A DNA stretch of 21,842 nucleotides from Streptomyces sp. NRRL F-5630. GTDB taxonomy: Bacteria > Actinomycetota > Actinomycetes > Streptomycetales > Streptomycetaceae. Numbering within the stretch: the stretch's first letter is position 1; each line of letters starts with the position of its first letter. The translations under genes were made by a program, and so were the position numbers. The stretch is taken from contig NZ_JOGO01000090.1 in the NCBI RefSeq assembly GCF_000719475.1, forward strand, positions 1-21,842, read 5' to 3'. This document shows, piece after piece, positions 12,030 through 19,574 of this stretch. The notes below the pieces were generated by a model, which ran no database searches, was not told where the DNA came from, and saw nothing but the letters and a program-made list of their open reading frames with translations.

Positions 12030-13520
12030 TCACTCCCCGGCGCTCCCCGCCGCCGTGACCCCGAGCGCCGTGAACGCGGTCATGTCCGTGTCGTCACCGG
12101 GCCGTACGACCCACAGGTACACGTATCCCCGGTTCCCGCCGCCCGCCGTGCCCGGCCCCCAGCCGAGCAGGATCTCGTCCTTGCCGTCGCCGTCGAGATC
12201 GCGGGCGGCGAGCGGGCGGGCGCCCCGGTCGTCCTTCCGGATCTTCTTGCCGTCGTGGTCGGCGGGTCCCGAACGCCGTGCGACGGGCCGCGGTTCGCCG
12301 CTCACCGGGTCGGCGAGGACGGGGCCGTCCGGGGCGTCGAGGAGGAGGGCGTCCTTGCCGTCCCCGTCCGGGTCGGCGGCGAGGAAGGTGCGCAGGGTGG
12401 CCGACACGCCGGTGCCGTTCTTCGGCAGGCGGTGCGTGGTCGTCGGGCCCTCGCCGGGGTGGATCGCGTACGAACCCTCGGTCCCGGGGGCCTCGGTCCC
12501 GTGGCCGGGCTCGTCGTTGCGGCTTCCGTCGTCGCCGGTCGCGAGGTCCCACACGCCGTCGCCGTCGAAGTCGCCGAACGTATAGGCGTTCCCCTTGCGG
12601 GTCCGCTCGCCGCCGCCCGCGAAGAGGGCCTTGCCCGGCCCGCCCCGGTAGAGCGTCCCGGCGGTCTGCTCGCCGTCGTCCTGATCGTGGACGAAGAGCG
12701 GTGTCGGGGTGTGCGCGCCCCCGGGGTCGAGCGGGGCGACCGCGAGTCCGCCGACGCCGTCGTCGAGCGTGATCCTCTCCGTCCGGGCGAAGCTGCCGTC
12801 GCGCGTGAAGGGGCCGTAGAGGATGGCCACCACCCCGTGCAGGAGGCTCGCGTCGTCCCCGTACACGGCGAGATCGGGGTGCCCGTCCCCGTCGAAGTCC
12901 CCGCGCCGCACGCCGCTCACGCTGAGGGCCGGGTCGGTGCGGAGCGCCTTCGCGGCGCCGCGCGGCCCGGCCGGTCCGCCCCAGGTGACGAAGGGGACGC
13001 CGCGCTGGTTCGCGAAGTCGCCCGTGGAGAGCCCGCGTTCGGCGTTCTCCCGGTACGTGTCCGTGGAGACGACGTCGGGGAAGCCGTCCCCGTCGAGGTC
13101 GGCGGTGACAAGGTCGGCGGGCACGGCGCCGGGCGGTTCGTCCCGCCCGCCCCCGGCCCGCAGCCCGAGCGCTTCGCGCCCCAGGGCGGTACGCGTCGCG
13201 GGGTCGGGCCCGTGGGCGCCCCCGTAGAGGGTCGCGAACCGCGTCGGGGGGAAGGCGGTGGCCTTCGGTTTCCCGGCGGGCAGGACGAGCGACAGATCGG
13301 TGCGCCCGTCCCCGTTGAGGTCGTCGGGGTCCTTGGACCCCTTGCCGGGCGCGGGGGCCTGGCGCGCGGGTGGGGCGGAGGGGAGCGCGCCGGCCCTTGG
13401 CGTGCCGGGGGTGCGGGCCTTCGCACCGTGCGCGTCCGGCTCGCCCCCGCCCGTCCCGCAGGCGCCGAGCAGGAGCGCACCGGCAAGGGTCCCCGCGAAC
13501 AACCGCGCCTGTACGCGCAT
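12030..13520 (-). CDS. FG-GAP/VCBS-repeat lipoprotein
   Basis: A 496-residue surface lipoprotein. MRVQARLFAGTLAGALLLGA followed by Cys21 is a lipoprotein signal with lipobox LGAC. A Pro/Ala-rich linker comes next (about 28-62), then at least six calcium-binding FG-GAP/VCBS loops of the DxDGDG type: DLNGDGRTDL, DLDGDGFPDVV, DFDGDGHPDLAV, DFDGDGVWDLA, DPDGDGKDALLL and DLDGDGKDEILLG. These repeats usually build an integrin-alpha-like beta-propeller for protein or carbohydrate contacts on the cell surface; no catalytic domain is visible. ATG 13520 is well placed after GGAG; GTG 13526 would add two residues. It lies downstream of the GH16-GH18 pair on the same strand (225-bp gap) and may read through from it. 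Confidence 0.85.
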   Translation of the reverse strand: MRVQARLFAGTLAGALLLGACGTGGGEPDAHGAKARTPGTPRAGALPSAPPARQAPAPGKGSKDPDDLNGDGRTDLSLVLPAGKPKATAFPPTRFATLYGGAHGPDPATRTALGREALGLRAGGGRDEPPGAVPADLVTADLDGDGFPDVVSTDTYRENAERGLSTGDFANQRGVPFVTWGGPAGPRGAAKALRTDPALSVSGVRRGDFDGDGHPDLAVYGDDASLLHGVVAILYGPFTRDGSFARTERITLDDGVGGLAVAPLDPGGAHTPTPLFVHDQDDGEQTAGTLYRGGPGKALFAGGGERTRKGNAYTFGDFDGDGVWDLATGDDGSRNDEPGHGTEAPGTEGSYAIHPGEGPTTTHRLPKNGTGVSATLRTFLAADPDGDGKDALLLDAPDGPVLADPVSGEPRPVARRSGPADHDGKKIRKDDRGARPLAARDLDGDGKDEILLGWGPGTAGGGNRGYVYLWVVRPGDDTDMTAFTALGVTAAGSAGE

Positions 13521-13600
13521 CCCCACTCCGCTCCGTCCGGCGCCGCCGCCCCGCTCCCGTGTCCGAGCATTGTGCCGCCTCCCGGCCCACCGATACCGGG

Positions 13601-13640
13601 CGGGACGGGGACGACGGGAGCGGGACGCGGACGACGGGAG
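13601..13640. repeat. Two 20-bp tandem repeats in GH18/FG-GAP spacer
   Basis: Bases 13601-13620 and 13621-13640 are the same 20-bp unit with one mismatch (position 8, G versus C); the shared second half is acgacgggag. Degenerate pieces such as gcggcgggag continue to about 13682. The tract lies between the GH18 stop and the FG-GAP start. Confidence 0.6.
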
Positions 13641-13745
13641 CGGCGGGAGCCGGGGCGGGGGCGACGGGGAGCGGCGGGAGCGACCGGCTGGATACGGCTG
13701 CCCCCGTCGCCCCGCGCCCCCGACCGCCGTACTCCGCAGGGCGCC

Positions 13746-15143
13746 TCAGCCCGTGTACGCCGCCAGTGCCTTCGTGAACTCCCAGTCGCTCTGCGGGACT
13801 CCCGAGCACGTGTCGGCGCCGCCGCCCGTGCAGGGGCGGTCGCGGTTGACCGACCAGAAGGTGAGGCGGGCGAGGTGGTGCTGCTGGGCGTAGGCGGTCA
13901 TGGTGCGGAAGTCCGCGACCGTGATCGTCTCGCCGACGTCCGTCGTGCCGTTCATGGAGGAGATGCCCATGAGGCGGTACGCCTGGTCGTCGCTGTAACC
14001 GTAGGCGCTCTTCAGGGAGTTCTTCAGGCCCTCGGCCGCGCGCGTGGTCAGTGTGCCCATGTTCTGGCCGTTGCCGCCGAAGTTGAACGGCATGATCGTC
14101 CAGGCGTCGACCGTGAGGCCGGACCGCGCGGCCTTGGTGATGAGGCTCGTGTCGGGCCCGTTCTGGCCCGTGCCCATCGTGACGAAGACCTTCAGGCCGG
14201 GGTTGTCGGCCTTGACGGTCTTGAGCGCGTCGACCGTGCGCTGCTGGACGGTCGCGCTGTCGTACGCCTCCGCTTCGATGTCGATGTCGATCGCCTTCAG
14301 GCCGTACGCGCTGATGACCTTCTGGTACGCCCCGGCGAGCGCGCTCGCACTCGTGCAGGACTGCTCCAGCTTGTTGCCGCTCCAGCCGCCGAAGGACGGC
14401 ACGACGTCGCCGCCGTTCGCACGGACCGTCGTGATCGTCTGCTGGTCGACACCGCCGGTGAGCGGACGGCTGCCGTCCCACCGCGGGTCGCACGTGCCGT
14501 TGGAGAGGACGAAGGCGAGCGTGAACCACTTCACGCCGGTCGCGTTCGTGACCGTCGTCGGGCTCGGCGGGTTGCCCCAGCCGTTGTAGAGGTACGGGGC
14601 GACGGCGGCCGGCGCGCCCCCGGTGGGCGGAGTGGTCCCGCCTCCGGCGGAGGGCGCGTTCCACTTCTGGTTGGACGTGCCCGCGCAGGTCCACAACTGG
14701 ACGCGCGCGCCGTTCGCCGTGCTCTTGTCCTGCACGTCGGCGCACTTGTCCGCCTGCGGGTTGACCAGGTCCTTCGCGGCGGTGACGGTCCACTGCTGGG
14801 CGCCGGAGCCGTTGCAGTCCCACAGCTGGAGCTTCGCCCCGTCCGCCGTCGAGCCGCTCGGCACGTCGAGGCACTTGCCGAGCGCGCGGATGGTGCCGTC
14901 CGAGCCGACGTTCCACTGCTGCGCGGACGTCCCGTTGCAGTCGTACATCTGCACGGCCGTCCCGTTCGCGCTGCTCGCCGCCGCCACGTCGAGGCACTTG
15001 CCGCCGAGCCCGGTGATCGTGCCGGTCCCGGCCGCCGCCTCGGGTGCCTGGGCGATGCCGAGGGCGAGGAGCGGGGCGAGGAGCACCGGGAGGAGGCGGG
15101 CGCGGCGCGCGGTGAGGGCGCCGCGCGGGGTGGTCGCGGTCAT
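13746..15143 (-). CDS. Secreted GH18 chitinase with N-terminal CBM13 (ricin-B) domain
   Basis: A 465-residue secreted glycanase. A Sec signal peptide (LLPVLLAPLLALGIAQA) is probably cut around 36-39. Residues 42-163 form a ricin-B/CBM13 trefoil with three repeats and QxW-type ends (QQW about 75-77, QQW 116-118, QKW 159-161). A short GGGTTPPTGG linker follows, then a GH18 domain (180-465) with SFGGWSG (250-256) and the catalytic strand DIDIE (Asp286, Asp288, Glu290 as acid/base). The first Asp of the usual DxxDxDxE is Lys283 here, as happens in some GH18 branches. The expected reaction is hydrolysis of chitin beta-1,4 bonds with substrate-assisted catalysis. The start ATG 15143 overlaps the GH16 stop as ATGA, so translation should be coupled. 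Confidence 0.9.
   Translation of the reverse strand: MTATTPRGALTARRARLLPVLLAPLLALGIAQAPEAAAGTGTITGLGGKCLDVAAASSANGTAVQMYDCNGTSAQQWNVGSDGTIRALGKCLDVPSGSTADGAKLQLWDCNGSGAQQWTVTAAKDLVNPQADKCADVQDKSTANGARVQLWTCAGTSNQKWNAPSAGGGTTPPTGGAPAAVAPYLYNGWGNPPSPTTVTNATGVKWFTLAFVLSNGTCDPRWDGSRPLTGGVDQQTITTVRANGGDVVPSFGGWSGNKLEQSCTSASALAGAYQKVISAYGLKAIDIDIEAEAYDSATVQQRTVDALKTVKADNPGLKVFVTMGTGQNGPDTSLITKAARSGLTVDAWTIMPFNFGGNGQNMGTLTTRAAEGLKNSLKSAYGYSDDQAYRLMGISSMNGTTDVGETITVADFRTMTAYAQQHHLARLTFWSVNRDRPCTGGGADTCSGVPQSDWEFTKALAAYTG
14808..14882. repeat. 75-bp exact repeat, copy in GH18 CBM13
   Basis: Bases 14808-14882 are identical to 15299-15373 in the GH16 gene, 491 bp away. They encode the middle trefoil repeat of each CBM13. 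Flanking parts of the two domains are also close (same lengths, scattered substitutions), so the whole domain is duplicated and this part has been kept identical. Confidence 0.85.
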
Positions 15144-16462
15144 GAGACGGTCCACTTCTGGTTGGCGGTGCCCGCGCAGGTCCACAGCTGTGCGCGGGTG
15201 CCGTTGGCCGAGGAGTTGTCGGTGGCGTCCACGCACTTGTCCGCCTGGGGGTTCACGATGTCCTTCGCCCCGGTGACGACCCACTGCTGGGCGCCCGTGC
15301 CGTTGCAGTCCCACAGCTGGAGCTTCGCCCCGTCCGCCGTCGAGCCGCTCGGCACGTCGAGGCACTTGCCGAGGACGCGGAGGGTGCCGTCCCCGCCCAC
15401 CGACCACGCCTGGGCGCTCGTGCCGTTGCAGTCGTAGAGCTGCACCGCCGTGCCGTTGGCGTTGCTCGCCGCCGCCGCATCGAGGCACTTGCCGCCGATT
15501 CCCTTGATCGTCTTCGTGCCGGTGGGCGGCGGGGTCGTGCCGCCGCCGTCGCTCACGCGCACGTAGTCGACGACGAGCTGTTGCGGGAACTGCGTGGAGG
15601 AGTTCGGGTCGCCGGGCCAGTAGCCGCCCACCGCGAGGTTGAGGATGACGAAGAACGGCTTGTTGAAGGCCCACTGCCTGCCGCCGAGGTCGGCGGGCGT
15701 ACGGGTCTGGTAGACGTTGCCGTCCACCGACCACTTGATCGAGTTCGGGCTCCAGTCGATCGCGAAGGTGTGGAAAGCGTCCGCGAAGGCGGCGCCGCCG
15801 GGCAGCGAGTAGCCCGCGCCGATCCCGCCGGAGCCGGAGTAGCCGGGGCCGTGGATCGTGCCGTGCACGGTGCCCGGCTCGAAGCCGACGTTCTCCATGA
15901 TGTCGATCTCACCGGAGTTGGGCCATCCGACCGAGCCGATGTCGTCGCCGAGCATCCAGAACGCGGGCCACATGCCCTGCCCGCGCGGCAGCTTCATCCG
16001 GGCCTCGACATGCCCGTACTGCGAGGTGAAGCGGCCCGAGGTGTTGAGCCGCGCGGAGGTGTACTCGCACCGTCCGTACCAGCAGTTGTAGTTCCCCGGG
16101 TTCTCCTTCTTCGCGGTGATGACCAGGTGGCCCTGCCCGTCGAGAGCCGCGTTGTTGGTACCCGCCGTGTAGTACTGGCGCTCGTGGTTGTTGACGTTGT
16201 CGCCGGTCTCCGTGAGCCACTTCGAGCCGTCCACTCCGGCTCCGGCGGGTCCGTCGAAGTCGTCGGTGAAGGTCGCGGCGGCGGCGTTCACCGCGGCGGG
16301 GGCTCCGGCGGAGGCGGGGACGGGGGTGGGCGCGGCGGCCTGCGCGGCGGCGGGTGCCAGGGCGGCGAAGCCGAGACACGCGGCTGCGGCGAGCAGCGCG
16401 AGGGGGCGGGGGCGCCGGGAGGGGGATCTGCGGCGCCGGGCGGGGGTGCGCGAAACGCGCAT
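15140..16462 (-). CDS. Secreted GH16 endo-beta-1,3-glucanase with C-terminal CBM13
   Basis: A 440-residue secreted glycanase. The Arg-rich n-region and LALLAAAACLGFAALAPAAA form a signal peptide, probably cut near AQA-A (about 41-44). The GH16 domain (about 64-304) has GMWPAFWMLGDD (163-174) and the catalytic GEIDIMEN (184-191; Glu185 nucleophile, Asp187, Glu190 acid/base) in the laminarinase/lichenase pattern. A GGGTTPPPTG linker leads to a CBM13 trefoil (about 319-440) very close to that of GH18. The expected reaction is endo-cleavage of beta-1,3-glucan in fungal wall or laminarin, retaining mechanism, outside the cell. Its stop overlaps the GH18 start (ATGA). The start ATG 16462 has no clear Shine-Dalgarno. 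A promoter with a chitinase-type operator lies 300 bp upstream. Confidence 0.9.
   Translation of the reverse strand: MRVSRTPARRRRSPSRRPRPLALLAAAACLGFAALAPAAAQAAAPTPVPASAGAPAAVNAAAATFTDDFDGPAGAGVDGSKWLTETGDNVNNHERQYYTAGTNNAALDGQGHLVITAKKENPGNYNCWYGRCEYTSARLNTSGRFTSQYGHVEARMKLPRGQGMWPAFWMLGDDIGSVGWPNSGEIDIMENVGFEPGTVHGTIHGPGYSGSGGIGAGYSLPGGAAFADAFHTFAIDWSPNSIKWSVDGNVYQTRTPADLGGRQWAFNKPFFVILNLAVGGYWPGDPNSSTQFPQQLVVDYVRVSDGGGTTPPPTGTKTIKGIGGKCLDAAAASNANGTAVQLYDCNGTSAQAWSVGGDGTLRVLGKCLDVPSGSTADGAKLQLWDCNGTGAQQWVVTGAKDIVNPQADKCVDATDNSSANGTRAQLWTCAGTANQKWTVS
15299..15373. repeat. 75-bp exact repeat, copy in GH16 CBM13
   Basis: Partner of 14808-14882. Both copies lie in the same orientation inside coupled genes, so a recombination event between them would delete about 490 bp and fuse the CBM13 domains. 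Confidence 0.85.
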
Positions 16463-16573
16463 GGGGCATCACATCGCTTCCGTGGGGGCGGTGGGGGTGG
16501 GGGTCGCGCGATGGAGCGGGTGGAGCCGGTGGGGTGAGCGGGGCGGGAGGAGCGGCGGACCCAGCGGGTGCGG

Positions 16574-16619
16574 GGGACGGGACCGTGCGGGTGAGGGGCG
16601 GGACAGGACCGTGCGGGTG
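16574..16619. repeat. Duplicated 20-mer in GH16 5' leader
   Basis: Bases 16574-16593 and 16600-16619 match at 19 of 20 positions, differing only at G versus A within GGGAC[G/A]GGACCGTGCGGG. Their starts are 26 bp apart. They lie in the presumed untranslated leader of the GH16-GH18 mRNA. Confidence 0.65.
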
Positions 16620-16766
16620 GCGCGGGTGGAGCCAAGGGCGGAGCGGGTGGTGCGGCACGGTGCGCCCGCCCCGGGCGGGCTCGTGTCGCGCTCATGTCAC
16701 TGAACCCAACACCTGAACTCAGCCCGCCCGCTCGGGGCCGGCTCCGTTCACCTGTTGACGCTGTTG

Positions 16767-16812
16767 ATTTAAGAAGCGCCCCGGGAGCCCGTCAATACAT
16801 TCGTCTGGACCA
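16767..16812 (-). promoter_or_regulatory. GH16-GH18 promoter with chitinase-type/DasR-like operator
   Basis: Read leftward, TTGACG (16795-16790), a 17-bp spacer and TTAAAT (16772-16767) form a strong promoter, notably AT-rich for this DNA. Just upstream of the -35 is TGGTCCAGACGA (16812-16801). Ten of its bases, TGGTCCAGAC, match the direct-repeat element I recall from Streptomyces chitinase promoters. It also fits the DasR site core TGGTCTAGACCA at 10 of 12 positions. This predicts induction by chitin/N-acetylglucosamine and glucose repression. Only one copy is seen. Confidence 0.6.
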
Positions 16813-16992
16813 ATTCCGGGCACCCCCGGCCGGGGCGCCGCAGGGCGCGGCCCGGCACGGCTGCCCGGGGCCCCGCCGCACACACCGCGCGGCGACCATG
16901 ACTCCCCGGTAACGTCTCGAAAGGATCACGAAGCGAATATGTGGTGTGCATGACCGAAGTCAGGGCACCCGGAGCGACGGAGGTTGATAATC

Positions 16993-17163
16993 ATGGTTCC
17001 CCTGCTTCTCGTTCTTCTTCTCGCGCTGATCCTGTTCGGCGCCGGTTTCGCGGTCAAGATCCTCTGGTGGATCGCGATCGCCGTCCTGGTCATCTGGCTG
17101 CTCGGCTTCCTGTTCCGGTCCACCGGCACGGGCGGCAGGCGTGGGCGCTGGTATCGATGGTGA
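16993..17163 (+). CDS. Small hydrophobic membrane protein (lmo0937-like)
   Basis: A 56-residue protein, MVPLLLVLLLALILFGAGFA then VKILWWIAIAVLVIWLLGFLF, ending in a basic tail RSTGTGGRRGRWYRW. It has two membrane segments (about 2-20 and 23-41) with a tight turn and a cytoplasmic-type Arg-rich C-terminus. It resembles the short conserved hydrophobic proteins widespread in Streptomyces and other Gram-positives (lmo0937-type), whose function is unknown and often stress-linked. ATG 16993 follows GGAGG (16979-16983) at 9 nt. It is monocistronic: a strong terminator follows 34 bp after the stop. Confidence 0.8.
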   Translation: MVPLLLVLLLALILFGAGFAVKILWWIAIAVLVIWLLGFLFRSTGTGGRRGRWYRW

Positions 17164-17197
17164 GCTGACCACCGACCACCGCGGCCCTGACAGCGAG

Positions 17198-17240
17198 AAG
17201 GGGCGGATCACGGCCTGCACGCCGTGACCCGCCCCTTTTC
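17198..17240 (+). terminator. Rho-independent terminator after small membrane protein
   Basis: A 16-bp stem with one A-C mismatch: AAGGGGCGGATCACGG (17198-17213) against CCGTGACCCGCCCCTT (17222-17237), with an 8-nt loop, followed by TTTTC within 17236-17240. This is the best terminator in the window. In the other direction the tail is short, so it is only a partial barrier for the leftward ManD operon. Confidence 0.85.
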
Positions 17241-17435
17241 GTGCGCCCGGACGGCGGGCGCGGGCGCCCGGCCCGCCGGGCGAGGCGGTACGGGGCGGTC
17301 GCCGGTGGAGGTCGCACACGGTTCCGGTGCGGGCGTGCCCCGTACGCACCACTTCCCCCTACCCTGCCACGCTCCGCTCACCGACGTCCGGCCCCCGGCC
17401 GCCTGCCGCCTCCGCCCCGCCCGCGCCCGCTCACG

Positions 17436-18644
17436 TCACCAGTCGTGCACGGTCCCGTCCTGCAAGCGGTTCACCGGCAGGTACGCCGGGTCGTACGGGT
17501 GCGCGGCGGCCAGCTCCTCGTCGAGTTCCACGCCCAGGCCGGGCGCCTCGCCCGGGTGCAGGTGACCGTCCGTGAAGGTGTACGCGTGGCGGAAGACGCG
17601 GTGCGTCGTCTCCGTGTAGCCGCTGTACTCCTGGATGCCGAAGTTGTGGATGGCCAGGTCGAGATGGATGCCGGCCGCCATCCCGACGGGCGAGATGTCC
17701 TCGGGGCCGTGGATCGCCGACTTGATCTGGTACTGGCCCGCGAGGTCGAACAGGCGCCGCAGCGGGGTCACGCCGCCGAAGTGCGTGACGGCCGAACGGA
17801 CGTAGTCGATCAGCTGGTTGGTCAGCAGGTACTGGTAGTCGTGCACGGAGTTGAAGACCTCGCCGATCGCGAGCGGCGTCGTCGTGTGCTGCCGGACGAG
17901 CCGCAGCGCCTCCTGGTTCTCGGCCGGGGTGCAGTCCTCCAGCCAGAACATCCGGTACGGCTCCAGGTCCTTGCCGAGGCGCGCGGCCTGGAGGGGGGTG
18001 AGGCGGTGGTGCGCGTCGTGCAGCAGCGGCAACTCGGCGCCGAACTCGGCCCGTACGGCCTCGACGACGCTCGGCAGGTGGCGCAGGTACGCGGCCGTGT
18101 CCCAGTCCTCCACGAGCGGGCGCGGGTGCCCGTCCGGGCCCGTACCGGCCGCCGCGCCACCGACCCCGTAGACCGCCTTGAGGCCCGGGACGCCGGTCTG
18201 CACGCGGATCGCGGGGTAGCCGAGTGAGAGCTTCTCCCGTACCGAGTCGAGGAGTTCGGGTATGTCGCGACCGCTCGCGTGCCCGTACGTCATGACCTTC
18301 TCGCGGCTGGCGCCGCCGAGGAGCTGGTAGAGCGGCAGCCCGGCCGCCTTGCCCTTGATGTCCCACAGGGCCATGTCGACGGCGGCGATCGCGGCCATCG
18401 TGACCGGCCCGCGCCGCCAGTACGCGCCCCGGTAGAGGTACTGCCAGGTGTCCTCGATGCGGTGCGGGTCGCGGCCGAGCAGGAGCGGGGCGACATGGTC
18501 GCGCAGGTACGAGACCACCGACAGCTCCCGGCCGTTGAGGGTCGCGTCGCCGAGTCCGGTGAGGCCCTCGTCGGTGGTGATCTTCAGCGTGACGAAGTTG
18601 CGGCCGGGCGAGGTGACGACGACCTCGGCGGAGACGATCTTCAT
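17436..18644 (-). CDS. manD: Enolase-superfamily acid-sugar dehydratase, ManD/RspA type
   Basis: A 402-residue protein of the D-mannonate dehydratase subgroup, which dehydrates D-mannonate and/or D-gluconate to 2-keto-3-deoxygluconate. It aligns without gaps to family numbering: Mg ligands Asp210, Glu236 and Glu262; His212 in LLHDAHHRL; Arg147 and Tyr159 in the dehydratase loop; His312 in IHGPED; and the C-terminal DGTVHDW. Position 314 is Pro, as in RspA-type members, which I recall as low-activity or gluconate-preferring; high-activity ManDs carry Ala. ATG 18644 has an AAGGA-type site upstream. It is the last gene of the leftward transporter operon, 54 bp after permease 2, with a palindrome in the gap. 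Confidence 0.9.
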   Translation of the reverse strand: MKIVSAEVVVTSPGRNFVTLKITTDEGLTGLGDATLNGRELSVVSYLRDHVAPLLLGRDPHRIEDTWQYLYRGAYWRRGPVTMAAIAAVDMALWDIKGKAAGLPLYQLLGGASREKVMTYGHASGRDIPELLDSVREKLSLGYPAIRVQTGVPGLKAVYGVGGAAAGTGPDGHPRPLVEDWDTAAYLRHLPSVVEAVRAEFGAELPLLHDAHHRLTPLQAARLGKDLEPYRMFWLEDCTPAENQEALRLVRQHTTTPLAIGEVFNSVHDYQYLLTNQLIDYVRSAVTHFGGVTPLRRLFDLAGQYQIKSAIHGPEDISPVGMAAGIHLDLAIHNFGIQEYSGYTETTHRVFRHAYTFTDGHLHPGEAPGLGVELDEELAAAHPYDPAYLPVNRLQDGTVHDW

Positions 18645-18656
18645 GGTGCGTGTTCC

Positions 18657-18668
18657 TTCTCGCGAGAA
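18657..18668. promoter_or_regulatory. 12-bp perfect palindrome before manD
   Basis: TTCTCGCGAGAA is a perfect palindrome in the 54-bp gap between permease 2 and manD. It overlaps a larger possible stem (CGAGAGAAG with CTTTCTCG on the leftward RNA) and ends next to the manD ribosome-binding site. It may be an operator for an internal promoter or an RNA stem that sets manD expression apart from the transporter. Confidence 0.45.
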
Positions 18669-18698
18669 AGTGGCTTCTCTCGCAGGTGGTAGGGGAGT

Positions 18699-19574
18699 TC
18701 AGCCCTTGGTGGCGCCGGAGGTCAGACCCGCGACGAGGTATTTCTGGCCGAGTACCGCGGCGAGCAGCACGGGGAGGGTGATGAGCGTCGCCGCCGCCAT
18801 GAGCCCGCCCCAGTCGGTGCTGGCGTAGGAGATGAAGTTGTAGAGCGTCACAGGCACGGTCTGCGTGTTCTCGTCGGCGAAGACCAGCGAGAACATGAAG
18901 TTGTTCCAGCTGAAGACGAAGGCGAGCAGGCAGGCCGTCGCGGTGCCGGGGGCGGCGAGCGGGAGGCTGATGCGCCAGAAGGCGCCGAAGGCCGAGAGCC
19001 CGTCCGTCCGCGCCGCTTCCTCCAGTTCGACGGGCAGCCCGGCGAAGAACCCGGTCATGATCCACAGGATGAGCGGCACGGCGGCGAACATGTGGCTGAG
19101 GACGAGCACGGTGTAGCTGCCGACGAGCCCGGCGCGCGCGAAGAGGTAGTACCAGGGGACGAGGAGCGAGACGGCGGGCACGATGCGCGCGATGAGCACG
19201 AGCGAGCCCGTGCGCCGCATCCCGAACCGCCCCACGGCCCAGGCCGCGGGCACGGCGAGGAGCGCCGAGAGCAGCGTGGACACGACGCCGATGAGGACCG
19301 AGTTCCCCATCGAGCGCAGCAGGGTCCCGGCGTCGAGGACGCTGCGGAAGTTCTCCAGCGTCGGCGTGAACCACAGCCCCACGGAGGGGTCGGTGACCTG
19401 CACGTTCGTCTTGAAGGCCGCGGCGAACATCCACACCATGGGCAGCAGGAAGACGAGCATGACGACGACGATCGCGACGGCCTTGAGCACCTTGCCGGCA
19501 CGGGCCCGGCGCAGGCGGCGGACGAGGACGGGGTCCACCGGCGTGGTCCTCGAAGCGGTGAGCGGGGCGCTCAT
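18699..19574 (-). CDS. ABC sugar transporter permease 2 (CUT1, MalG-like)
   Basis: A 291-residue inner-membrane permease with six predicted helices. The first helix is AIVVVMLVFLLPMVWMFAAAF (about 37-57). The EAA loop is EEAARTDGLSAFGAFWRISLP, which docks the ATPase, followed by the MalG-type end LFLxQKYLVAGLTSGATKG (here VLGQKYLVAGLTSGATKG). This end marks it as the MalG partner of a carbohydrate-uptake type 1 importer. ATG 19574 overlaps the stop of permease 1 as ATGA, so the two are translationally coupled and probably made in equal amounts. Confidence 0.92.
   Translation of the reverse strand: MSAPLTASRTTPVDPVLVRRLRRARAGKVLKAVAIVVVMLVFLLPMVWMFAAAFKTNVQVTDPSVGLWFTPTLENFRSVLDAGTLLRSMGNSVLIGVVSTLLSALLAVPAAWAVGRFGMRRTGSLVLIARIVPAVSLLVPWYYLFARAGLVGSYTVLVLSHMFAAVPLILWIMTGFFAGLPVELEEAARTDGLSAFGAFWRISLPLAAPGTATACLLAFVFSWNNFMFSLVFADENTQTVPVTLYNFISYASTDWGGLMAAATLITLPVLLAAVLGQKYLVAGLTSGATKG

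Larger units (their letters stand above)
16463..16992. other. Divergent intergenic region between GH16 and small membrane protein
   Basis: This 530-bp region holds the leftward GH16 promoter and operator (16767-16812), a 300-nt GH16 leader containing a duplicated 20-mer (16574-16593, 16600-16619), a hairpin at 16664-16680 (GCCCGCC/GGCGGGC), and a rightward segment from about 16910 leading to the small membrane gene. No extra gene is convincing. Confidence 0.5.

Noticed and set aside
12094..14997. Leftward open frame of 967 codons in another frame
   Set aside because: It spans the GH18/FG-GAP spacer and shadows both genes; its sequence is low-complexity Arg/Gly/Pro with no domain.
12255..15437. 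Rightward open frame of over 1000 codons across the FG-GAP and GH18 genes
   Set aside because: It is antisense to three genes with clear domains and is rich in Arg, Gly and Val as expected from the complement of high-GC coding DNA.
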